A DNA stretch of 32,246 nucleotides from Bacillota bacterium (lineage in GTDB: Bacteria; Bacillota; Clostridia; Oscillospirales; Acutalibacteraceae), in contig JAEWBE010000053.1 in the NCBI GenBank assembly GCA_023391275.1, positions 1 to 32,246 on the forward strand. The letters are read 5' to 3'. The notes below the pieces were generated by a model that did no database searches, had not been told where the DNA came from, and saw nothing but the letters and a program-made list of their open reading frames with translations. Made by a program: the position numbers and the translations under genes. Positions 1 through 7,062 of the stretch are shown piece by piece; positions within the stretch are counted from its first letter, which is position 1; each line of letters begins with the position of its first letter.

Positions 1-110
1 GGTTTCAACCTGCTAAATCGAATGCTCATAATAAGGGAATGGTTGGCGGATTATGTTACGAATGCGAAGCTCAAAATGAAGGTGAGACGAGATAATGTGC
101 TCATATTACG
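1..110. repeat. dispersed repeat, copy 1
   Basis: This stretch matches 801-1010 closely. The blocks GGTTTCARCC, CTAAATCGAATG, ATAATAAGGG and TTATGTTACG recur in the same order, and then ATGCGAAGCTCAAAAT recurs after an extra segment in the second copy. One frame of both copies keeps the pattern KSN..NKG..G.LCY.CE, but no start or full gene is visible. The family is not recognised; it looks like a short dispersed element or the relic of a small gene. Confidence 0.6.
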
Positions 111-199
111 AAGCTTTGTTTGCCAAATCATTCTTCAAATAATGCTTAATTAATGACTAAATTTGCTCAGTTAGACTTTTATTTCCTGTTTTATGGCAT

Positions 200-565
200 T
201 TAGAATAAAAAGAGAAGCATTGTAGCAACAGATGCAAATCCAATTTGCTTGAGCAATTCTTTCAACTCCTCTTGCTCAAAACCATTGTGAATCAGATCGG
301 AAGTGATACTTTCGTTTTTATTGAAGTCGACAACTAATAAATTCCCGTCTTCTTTCAATATATTATATAATTTAGTCAAAATTAAACGACTGTTTTTAAT
401 ATAAAGGAGAACCTGTGACATTATAATATAATCAACATGTAATGTGCTGGGTACCTCCTCTAAAAAATCACAGCAAAAGGGTTTGCTGTTTTCAATATGA
501 CCAATTTCAATTTTTTATAATAACGTCCCATCTATATCTCTGAAAACAATTTTATATTCTTGCAT
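200..565 (-). pseudogene. SAM-dependent methyltransferase remnant
   Basis: A minus-strand frame starting with an ATG at 565 reads into an in-frame TAA after 16 codons and then stays open to 200. The later part resembles the back half of a class I methyltransferase: a LEEVPSTLHVDYIIMSQVL segment like the strand-4 region, then LYNILKEDGNLLVVDFN (strand 5) and FEQEELKELLKQIGF, as in UbiE-like enzymes. The glycine-rich SAM-binding motif is missing. The first 16 codons (containing DIDGTLL) look more like the start of a HAD phosphatase, so this may be a deletion fusion of two genes. It is probably non-functional. The family assignment is by motif recognition only. Confidence 0.55.
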
Positions 566-800
566 TTAATTCACTTCCACTTTCGCATTTGATAATTAGC
601 TGAACTTCCTGTTGTTAGTATTATTATGCTCAATTATTGCTCCTTTCAGTGGCTAGAAATCTGCTCAGCGCTTCCTCATAATACGTTCTTTCAGAGAATC
701 CGGAAGATAGATGATCAGCGAGCGCGAACGAAATGACGACCTTATAGCGGGCCTTGAGGCTAAATGATCTATATTACCTTTAATCACAGCTTTCTATCAT
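566..800. other. intergenic, no gene seen
   Basis: Between the methyltransferase remnant and the second repeat copy no reading frame with a credible start and ribosome binding site was found on either strand. No strong hairpin or promoter pair was recognised. The interval probably represents eroded sequence like its surroundings. Confidence 0.4.
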
Positions 801-1010
801 GGTTTCAGCCTACTAAATCGAATGATTATAATAAGGGGGTGGCTGGCAAATTATGTTACGGATGCGAAATCCAATGCGAAGTGCGCCAGACCATGTTCTC
901 TTATTGTAAAAAAAAGCACAAACATCACCAGTTACTGGCGAATGTCTGTGCTTATATAGTACCAATGCGAAGCTCAAAATAGAAGGGAGGCGTAACATTG
1001 TGCTCATTCT
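801..1010. repeat. dispersed repeat, copy 2, carrying an insertion
   Basis: This copy aligns with 1-110 over 801-868, is interrupted, and resumes at about 963. The extra segment is flanked by a direct repeat CCAATGCGAAG (871-881 and 962-972). The inserted stretch contains a strong hairpin with an A/T tract (see the terminator at 908-953). The arrangement suggests that either an element entered copy 2 or copy 1 lost the segment by recombination between the short direct repeats. Confidence 0.55.
908..953 (-). terminator. intrinsic terminator, minus strand
   Basis: The arms AAGCACAAACAT (914-925) and ATGTCTGTGCTT (942-953) pair with one mismatch. An inner CCAGT/ACTGG stem sits between them. On the minus strand the hairpin is followed by eight T residues (A tract at 908-915). 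It would end a leftward transcript coming from the gene fragment at 1017-1100. Confidence 0.75.
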
Positions 1011-1016
1011 ACATAG

Positions 1017-1100
1017 TTATTTTTTCTTAACAGGAATACAAATTTCGCTGTAGTAGTTTTCATCCTGATTCCCTTTCGGATAATCACCAATATAATAGTG
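1017..1100 (-). pseudogene. GyrI-like / AraC effector-binding domain, C-terminal scrap
   Basis: About 25 codons read YYIGDYPKGNQDENYYSEIC and then IPVKKK before a TAA. This resembles the last strands of GyrI-like effector-binding domains, where a Y.IGD turn and a final E.YIPV strand are typical. The frame meets a stop just upstream, so only the 3' tip survives. The terminator at 908-953 lies downstream in the right orientation. Confidence 0.45.
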
Positions 1101-1149
1101 TCATTCCAGTTAGTCTTTCAATAAGAGTATAGATCGATTATTATATCAT

Positions 1150-1731
1150 TCAGCTGATTTTGACAATGACCTTGCCACTGCAGCGCAGTGCAGGATCGGA
1201 AAATACATCATTGATATGATCTAAATCAATGATAGTTGTTATCATAGGGGTGACCTCTATGGTCTTCGTTTCCAGAATGCTAAGGGCGCGCTCAAAAGTA
1301 TAGGGATTAATAAACGAAGAAGTGAGCTTAAGCTCCTTTTTGAATATGATGTCCGGTTGAACAGGAAGCTGGACATCTGGCCCTGTGAGTCCAAACATCA
1401 TGACGGTTGCGCCAAGCCCTGCCCAGTTAATGGCATCCTCCAAAGTATGGACATTCCCAAGACATTCGATAACAACATTTATGTTTTTGCAGTTTTCGAC
1501 AAGTATTTGGGGGATATTTTCACTTAATGGATCAGCGGTTATATCGGCGCCAAGTTTCTTTGCGAGCTCGCGCTTTTCAGCAACGGGTTCGCTTAATATT
1601 ACCCTCGACGCGCCAGACTTTTTGGCTAACTGAAGCATAATCAATCCAATAGTGCCGCCGCCTATGATCAATACTTCGTCTCCCATTTTTATATTGCACA
1701 AATGTTTGAGAAATATTAAAATGCCCCCGGC
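1150..1731 (-). pseudogene. medium-chain zinc-type dehydrogenase, 5' truncated
   Basis: The frame encodes the NAD(P)-binding half of a medium-chain dehydrogenase of the sorbitol/threonine dehydrogenase type. Near its start is GDEVLIIGGGTIGL, the Rossmann dinucleotide motif. It continues through INVVIECLGN and GATVMMFGL to the usual C-terminal GKVIVKIS. Coding similarity extends upstream of the first possible start to about 1731, where an in-frame TAG stops it. The N-terminal GroES-like zinc-binding domain (about 150 residues in the family) is absent. No ribosome binding site precedes the remnant. The original substrate cannot be judged without the missing half. Confidence 0.75.
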
Positions 1732-1766
1732 CTATACAAAAATGATGGGGCACCGATATTTTCAGC

Positions 1767-2390
1767 CTACGCACGGCGCAGTCGCTTGTTCGCACTGATA
1801 ACCATGAAAATACCGATGGTAAGCAATATCAGACAGACCGCCGAACCGGTAAGCGCGTTCATAAGCTGCCGCAAGCCCGGCTCGAGATCACTTCCGAAAG
1901 ACACGAACATAGCGGTTTGCAGAGACAGCATGGCGACGAGCGCGGAGGCGAAGCTGAAGGTCTTGATGGAAACAAGGACAGGATTGTGCATTTTCCGCGT
2001 TTTGACCATATAGACAACAGCGCGTGTCAGGCAGTAGAAGTCGTATAGGGCTACGGCATAAATGAGCGTCCCGTGGTAGATAAAGCCCTGTCCCTCACGG
2101 ACAATGAGGACAACCACTCCCTGCAGCGCCACGGTCATGATGATGAGCAGCACGCCGCTGAACCGGTAAGCTCTGAATTCATGGCGTCGGCGTTCTCTTT
2201 CGTTAATCAATGTCCTTAGCCTGCGGTTACTGCGCAATAGCAGAAACCGTGCGACACATAGAACAGCATAGTAACCCGCAAGCACCATGAGCCATGCGGA
2301 GGCAAAATACCAGCCCGCCGCGGCCTTCATGAGCGTCAGCAGGATATCTAGGACAAGCGTACCGAAAGTCATGGTAACCGTGCGGAAAGA
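1767..2390 (-). pseudogene. conserved clostridial membrane protein, 5' truncated
   Basis: The 201-residue open part has about five hydrophobic helices (roughly residues 5-28, 32-47, 72-92, 98-118 and 137-158, with another near 175-195) and a basic loop RSNRRLRTLINERERRR. It resembles a family of uncharacterised clostridial integral membrane proteins with a longer N-terminal part. The frame remains protein-like upstream of the first ATG (YSFRTVT) and then hits the junction with the binding-protein gene near 2385-2392. The first ATG overlaps that gene's stop as ATGA, probably by chance of the deletion rather than as a native start. Confidence 0.6.
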
Positions 2391-2857
2391 ATATCGTCAA
2401 TGGCCTCTGCGTGATTGAAGTGAGGGAAATTTTGTGTAGTTACAGCTGGGTTTTTAGGAATCAGATTCAGTGTCCAAGCAACATCCTTAGCGGTCATTTT
2501 TGTGCCGTCCTGAAACGACACATCATTTCGAAGCGTCAGTGTGTATTCCAGACCGTTGTCGGAAACACTCCATTTCGTTGCAATCCAGGGCTTTATTGTA
2601 CTCGTAGTTGTATCAAACCAAAGCAGTGGATCATACATTGCAAACAAGTCAATTCCGTCGCGGTTTGCCACGATCACATTGTTGCACATCGGAACCAGGT
2701 TGGAAAATTCGGAGCCAATGCCGATATTTAACGTATCTTTTGCTGCAGTGTTTGCCGCTTCACCGCTACTTTGCGACGAGGTCTGACCCCCGCCACAGCC
2801 TGCTAGAGTGGAAAACATTAATGTCAAAGAAAGTACTAATGCCACGAGCCTTTTCAT
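2369..2857 (-). pseudogene. family-5 extracellular solute-binding lipoprotein, 3' truncated
   Basis: The 5' end is intact. GGAGG precedes an ATG at 2857 by nine bases, and the product begins with a lipoprotein signal ending in LAGCGGG (lipobox cysteine). NIGIGSEFSNLVP, DPLLWFD and DVSFQDGTKMTAKDV follow; these are hallmarks of SBP_bac_5 proteins that bind peptides or oligosaccharides for ABC importers. Members are usually over 500 residues; this one ends after 162. At about 2390 (just after EAIDD) the reading frame jumps out of frame into a membrane-protein gene, so a deletion removed the rest and any permease and ATPase genes. A good promoter and a LacI-type operator lie upstream, so the stump may still be transcribed. 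Confidence 0.8.
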
Positions 2858-2934
2858 CTGTTTAATCCTCCATTTCATTTGTTGCGGGTGATGGCCGGTG
2901 CTACCTCCTGAAAAAGCAGCCAGGCCACAGAAAA

Positions 2935-2991
2935 TGTAATCGTTATCATTTTCAGTGAGCTAAATATATCATACGCAAAAGTATTTGTCAA
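2935..2991 (-). promoter_or_regulatory. promoter and LacI-type operator for the binding-protein gene
   Basis: On the minus strand TTGACA (2991-2986), a 17-base spacer and TATATT (2968-2963) form a near-consensus sigma-A promoter. The 14-mer TGTAATCGTTATCA at 2935-2948 matches the LacI/GalR operator pattern TGWAANCGNTTWCA at 13 of 14 positions and lies just past the expected start site. The same core recurs at 4330-4343, which implicates the repressor encoded between them. Confidence 0.75.
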
Positions 2992-3123
2992 TCATTTTTA
3001 TTTTGAATTGCATAAATTTTATGGTTAATATGTTTTCATTTTATACATAACGCCTTAGAAATATTAATTGTTTTATTATCAAGTTATAGTTTTCTGTAAA
3101 TTTACATTTTCGATTACTTTTTG

Positions 3124-3151
3124 TTGACAAATACGAAAAAAAGTGTAGACT
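3124..3151 (+). promoter_or_regulatory. promoter of the LacI-family regulator
   Basis: TTGACA (3124-3129), a 16-base spacer and TAGACT (3146-3151) precede the regulator gene by about 65 bases. The promoter diverges from that of the binding-protein gene. No operator copy overlaps it. Confidence 0.6.
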
Positions 3152-3215
3152 TAAGAAGTAATTACAAATACTTAACTAACTGTTCGGTGTGTTCAGATTT
3201 GAGGTAAATAAAATT

Positions 3216-4232
3216 ATGGCAGATATCACTATCAAAGATGTAGCCAAATGTGCGGGTGTCTCTACTGCAACAGTTTCCAGAGTCATTAATGGTGCGATAG
3301 GTGTGCGTCCGAAAACAGTAGAACGCGTTAATAAAGCAATCGCTCAGGTCAATTACGTTCCTAACGCGGCAGCTCGAAATTTAAAAACAGATACAACCAA
3401 AATGATTGGCCTGTTGATCTCAAATATTTCCAACTCCCATTTTACATCCATGGCTAAAATCATCGAGACAATCTTACACAAAGATGGATACAGTATGGTT
3501 GTGTGCAGCACGGACGATGATCCAAATTTGGAATTGGACTATCTAAGCCGACTGATGAGCCTGCGTGTTGATGGTTTAATTTTAAATACAACTGGACAAA
3601 ATGATGATTTTATTTCCGGATTAAGCCATAATCTTCCCATTGCCTTAGTTGACCGAAGTATAACAACGCCTAACTTTTTGGGAGATTTTGTCGGTTCTAA
3701 TAACTTCGAAGGCGTTTATGCACTTACTAAACACCTGATTGGTTATGGTCACCGCAAAATAGGTATTATTACTTCAAATCTGCACGTCAGCACGGGGCAA
3801 GAACGCCTTTCTGGTTTCCAAAAGGCAATGCTGGAAATCGGAATTTCAGTTGACGGAGCTTATCCATACCGATATGATAGTCAATACTTCAATATTGAAG
3901 GGGGAGTTGAGGGCTGCCGCTATCTTATGTCTTTGAAAACCCCACCTACCGCTATTGTAGTAGCAAATAACACCATGGCAGTTGGCGTTTACACGTACCT
4001 CCACGACAATCATATTTTGACCCCCGACGATGTTTCTGTGGTATCTTATGGCAACATCAGCAACAGTGAATTGTTCCGCACCGAGCCCACCTATGCAACT
4101 TTGAGTCCTTATTTTATTGGAGAGAAGGCCGCAAAATTGTTGCTTTCACGCATTGAAGACCCAACCCGCAGCAATCGAGAGGTCATTTTTGAACCATTTT
4201 TAGTTGTAAATGAAAGCACCCGTTCCCTATAA
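3216..4232 (+). CDS. LacI/GalR-family transcriptional repressor
   Basis: The 338-residue product has an N-terminal LacI helix-turn-helix (TIKDVAKCAGVSTATVSRVI, about residues 4-23) and hinge helix (YVPNAAARNLKT). A periplasmic-binding-like effector domain follows with TKMIGLLISNISNSHF, RVDGLILNTTG, GYGHRKIGIIT, RLSGFQKAM and PTAIVVANN. I chose the ATG at 3216 because GAGG lies at 3201-3204 and the HTH begins at once; a GTG at 3189 would add nine residues with no ribosome binding site. Two near-identical operators flank the gene at 2935 and 4330, so it probably represses both the truncated transporter gene and the hydrolase at 4413, released by an oligosaccharide or its breakdown product. The effector is not predictable. 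A strong terminator follows. Confidence 0.92.
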   Translation: MADITIKDVAKCAGVSTATVSRVINGAIGVRPKTVERVNKAIAQVNYVPNAAARNLKTDTTKMIGLLISNISNSHFTSMAKIIETILHKDGYSMVVCSTDDDPNLELDYLSRLMSLRVDGLILNTTGQNDDFISGLSHNLPIALVDRSITTPNFLGDFVGSNNFEGVYALTKHLIGYGHRKIGIITSNLHVSTGQERLSGFQKAMLEIGISVDGAYPYRYDSQYFNIEGGVEGCRYLMSLKTPPTAIVVANNTMAVGVYTYLHDNHILTPDDVSVVSYGNISNSELFRTEPTYATLSPYFIGEKAAKLLLSRIEDPTRSNREVIFEPFLVVNESTRSL

Positions 4233-4244
4233 TTATTTGTGTTA

Positions 4245-4275
4245 ATCCCCTGCTAAAAGATAGCAGGGGATTTTT
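4245..4275 (+). terminator. intrinsic terminator after the LacI gene
   Basis: ATCCCCTGCTA (4245-4255) pairs perfectly with TAGCAGGGGAT (4261-4271) around a five-base AAAGA loop, followed by TTTTT. It insulates the regulator from the hydrolase promoter that starts 20 bases later. Confidence 0.9.
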
Positions 4276-4295
4276 CTGTTATATGAAAATTTCTC

Positions 4296-4343
4296 TTGAC
4301 AATAGACCATTACTGTGCTACTTTAAAAAAGTAATCGTTTTCA
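4296..4343 (+). promoter_or_regulatory. promoter and LacI-type operator for the DUF4038 hydrolase
   Basis: TTGACA (4296-4301), a 17-base spacer and TACTTT (4319-4324) form the promoter. AGTAATCGTTTTCA (4330-4343) matches TGWAANCGNTTWCA at 13 of 14 positions and covers the expected start site, a classic position for repression. The same core occurs at 2935-2948. A catabolite-repression (cre) role for CcpA is an alternative, because cre boxes share this consensus. Confidence 0.75.
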
Positions 4344-4412
4344 TTTTCATACATCTCAATTTCCTGGATAGTTCATTTTGACTCATTTGAAACTGAAAAG
4401 GAGAATGTATAA

Positions 4413-6335
4413 ATGAAACAGCACATCATCCATATGTGGGAAGTACATGAAATCGTACTGACCTCTGAGCATATTTTCGATAACCCCTATATCGATGTAA
4501 CTGTGTGGGTCGACCTGAAAGGCCCTAACTTTAATAAGCGTGTCTTTGGTTTCTGGGATGGTGGCAACACTTTCCGCGTTCGTGTTACCGCTACTGCTCC
4601 TGGTACTTGGACCTATGTTTCCGGCGCCAGCGTAGAAGATGCCGGACTGATTGGAAAAAACGGTGGATTCCTGGCACTGGAGTGGACCGAGGCCGAGAAA
4701 GAAAAAAATCCGTGTCGTCGTGGTATGGTTATTGCCACAGAAAACGGTCACGCCATGCAGTATACCGATGGTACTCCTTACATTATGGTTGGCGACACAT
4801 GGTGGGCCCTTGCTACCTACCGTTACCCATGGGTGGATGACGAAAAAGAACGTCCCATTGGCCCCGATATGTCCATCAAGGATATGGCTCGTCATCGCCG
4901 AAAGCAAGGCTATAACGCTGTTGGTATGATCTGCGCCTTCCCAACCTGGGCAAACGACGGGAAACCTGCTACGATTCCCATGAACGACGAGCATAACAGC
5001 TTCGTCCGCGGTGCTTGGGCTAACTGCAGCGTTGAGGATTGGACTAAAATCAGATCTGACCCTGAGATTGCAGCAAGAACATCTGCCCGGGATATGCACA
5101 ACTCTGGTGGCCGCGTGTTCCAGTTTCCCGGAAAAGTTGCCGGTTATGAGGACCTGATTCCGGATTATGACCGAATAAACCCTGAATATTTTAAAGAGCT
5201 TGATAAAAAGATGGACTGGTTGAACGCAAACGGCTTTACCGTCTTTATTGAGGCTTTGCGTCGGGATTGCTCTAAGACTTTTAAGTACTACTACGATTGG
5301 CCTATGGTCTATACCCGGTATATCCAGTATATTTTTGCTCGTTATCAGGCCAATAACTGTATTTTTAGCCCCATCCACTTCGATGTAAAGATGCAATCTA
5401 TAGATGCCAGAGAGTTTAACGAACCAATAAACCTCTTCATCGATCTCTATGGGAAACCTCCTTTCGGAACTCTTATGGGAACCAACGCCCCCGGCTCCAC
5501 TAAAACGGCTTATGGCGGCCCCGACGAGCAGCATTGGAAAACCATGGACCAGATTGGAAATTTCCGTGATCACGAGCACTACTGGCTTCTGACCGATATC
5601 TTTAATGATGATAATCCGGTACCGGCTATCAATGGTGAGCCTTATTATCCGGGCCATGTCAGTATTATGGCCGGTAAAAATGGTTACCTCACCGACTTTA
5701 TCTTTGGAAATGTTGACAGCAGAGAGGATCAGCTGAATTTCCGCTCTTCTCTTTTCGGTAGTGCTCTCTCTGGCGGTTACGGCGGCAATCTTGCCGGCTA
5801 TGAAGGAATGTGGAGCGGTAATGTGGAGCCGGAGGAAGAACCGTACAAAGTTTGGGATACCATGACTTTCCCGGTTACCAATCAGGCCCGCTACTTCCGC
5901 GACTTTCTGCTTTCCGAGGGCAAGAGGTATGAGGAACTGATCCCCGATCCGGATCTGCTATTCCCTAGCAAAGCTGGGCATTATACCGGCTGGCGTGGCT
6001 GGGCTTACTGCTCTGCAACTGAAAATCGTGATCTAGTTTTCGGTTACACAGAAAAGGATTGTCCTCCTGTCCGAATTCGTGGATTACGGCCTTATGATAC
6101 TTATGAAATCTCCTTCTTTAATCCCCATACCGGTGAATGGCTAAAGGAGACATCTATACTTACGGTGAACCACCTTGGAACTATCGTGCTTCCGGATGAG
6201 CCAGATGAATTGGATTGGGCATTCAAAGCGAAGAAGATCCAGGCAGAATATGTCATCGATAACACGACAGATATTTTGGCTGGCAAAGGCAGTGAGATCA
6301 ATTTCTCCTATATTGAAACTGATTCGTTGATATAA
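4413..6335 (+). CDS. DUF5060/DUF4038 apiosidase-like glycoside hydrolase
   Basis: The 640-residue protein starts with a beta-sandwich DUF5060-like domain (about 1-95; IDVTVWVDLKGPNF, WDGGNTFRVRVTATAPGTW). Next comes a DUF4038-type barrel (about 110-480) opening with DGTPYIMVGDTWWAL and including VFIEALRRD, HYWLLTDIFN and NGEPYYPGH, where the acidic residues are candidate catalysts. The C-terminal sandwich (RGLRPYDTYEISFFNPHTGE) resembles the domain that closes this family. GH140 apiosidases and related enzymes share the DUF4038 fold, but the substrate here is unknown. There is no signal peptide, so it should act in the cytoplasm on imported oligosaccharides. AAAGGAG at 4397-4403 supports the start. 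The promoter carries a LacI-type operator. The neighbouring transporter gene is deleted, so substrate supply is unclear. Confidence 0.85.
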   Translation: MKQHIIHMWEVHEIVLTSEHIFDNPYIDVTVWVDLKGPNFNKRVFGFWDGGNTFRVRVTATAPGTWTYVSGASVEDAGLIGKNGGFLALEWTEAEKEKNPCRRGMVIATENGHAMQYTDGTPYIMVGDTWWALATYRYPWVDDEKERPIGPDMSIKDMARHRRKQGYNAVGMICAFPTWANDGKPATIPMNDEHNSFVRGAWANCSVEDWTKIRSDPEIAARTSARDMHNSGGRVFQFPGKVAGYEDLIPDYDRINPEYFKELDKKMDWLNANGFTVFIEALRRDCSKTFKYYYDWPMVYTRYIQYIFARYQANNCIFSPIHFDVKMQSIDAREFNEPINLFIDLYGKPPFGTLMGTNAPGSTKTAYGGPDEQHWKTMDQIGNFRDHEHYWLLTDIFNDDNPVPAINGEPYYPGHVSIMAGKNGYLTDFIFGNVDSREDQLNFRSSLFGSALSGGYGGNLAGYEGMWSGNVEPEEEPYKVWDTMTFPVTNQARYFRDFLLSEGKRYEELIPDPDLLFPSKAGHYTGWRGWAYCSATENRDLVFGYTEKDCPPVRIRGLRPYDTYEISFFNPHTGEWLKETSILTVNHLGTIVLPDEPDELDWAFKAKKIQAEYVIDNTTDILAGKGSEINFSYIETDSLI

Positions 6336-6506
6336 TTTGTTTATAAAAATTCTAGATGAGAATCTATTATACTAAGCCCTCTACCGCAATACTGAACTGT
6401 TTCCTGTTGAGGAAACCAAGTAATGAAAGTCCTATTGGAGAAGGTATAATAAGCTGAACGCCAAGAAAAGCGTGAAAAGTAAAACCTGTTTATGAAAAGA
6501 GCGAAG
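6336..6506. other. hydrolase 3' region, unassigned
   Basis: No gene is supported here. One small hairpin is visible (GTTTCCT and AGGAAAC around GTTG, near 6399-6416). The stretch leads into the terminator at 6507. Confidence 0.4.
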
Positions 6507-6541
6507 AAAGTGCGTTCCCATGTCACGGGAACGCACTTTTC
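6507..6541 (+). terminator. terminator after the hydrolase gene
   Basis: AAAGTGCGTTCCC (6507-6519) and GGGAACGCACTTT (6527-6539) form a perfect 13-pair stem with a seven-base loop. The 3' side ends in TTTT and the 5' side carries AAA, so it could work in both directions, though the T tract is short. Confidence 0.75.
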
Positions 6542-6627
6542 AATTCTTAATATATAATTAACTTACAATGACAAAACGAAGAAAAAAGTATGTGAGATAT
6601 CAATTTATAAGGAGTGTAAGATTCTAG

Positions 6628-6819
6628 TGTGATCTACGTTCCGAATTTTACGATTATCTGCACCGGCGTAATAGCAAAATTACTATTAAAAATGATGTTC
6701 TGGCTAAAATAATCATCTTCAAAGAGAATGAAGATCGTCATGAATCTCGCCGTATTCAGAACATGATATTACAGTGTAATATCATATCAAGATCAATGAT
6801 AAACGAGTTTCTCAAATAA
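6628..6819 (+). pseudogene. short coding relic, family not recognised
   Basis: From 6628 to a TAA at 6817 one frame stays open and reads like protein (FYDYLHRRNSKITIKNDVLA and onward to ISRSMINEFLK). It lacks a start codon and a ribosome binding site, and a TAG lies directly upstream. A nearly perfect inverted repeat (GATATTAC and GTAATATC, about 6765-6784) falls inside it. It may be the 3' end of a lost gene. I cannot name the family. Confidence 0.3.
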
Positions 6820-7062
6820 TAAATTAACAAAGTTAATCGCGAAAGGGGCAAAGAAGCCGTATCGCTATTATCCAAATAAAACGAAACCACTATGAAGTAT
6901 GGGGCCTTCCGACTACGCACAATAAACCAAGGGATAAAATGCGGGGGTGGCTTATGAAAATACTGTTATCTTTTTTCGCATCAGACAAATTCCTTAGCTG
7001 TTTAATTTTTCAGCAGATACCATTCTATTGAGTCATTAAGAAAAGATCGGTGTTCTATAATT
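6820..7062. other. intergenic, no gene seen
   Basis: This AT-rich stretch separates the hydrolase locus from the converging PTS operon. A 25-codon frame at 6955 follows GGGGGTGG, but nothing else supports it. I could not find a clear terminator for the leftward PTS operon here. Confidence 0.35.

Noticed and set aside
4383..5657. A 424-codon open frame on the minus strand
   Set aside because: It lies exactly opposite the DUF4038 hydrolase gene, has no recognisable domain and no ribosome binding site; it is a by-product of codon use in the real gene.
6507..6541. The hairpin considered as the terminator of the leftward PTS operon
   Set aside because: It is more than 500 bases past the Enzyme I stop and beyond an eroded coding relic; it suits the hydrolase gene, whose stop is 170 bases upstream.
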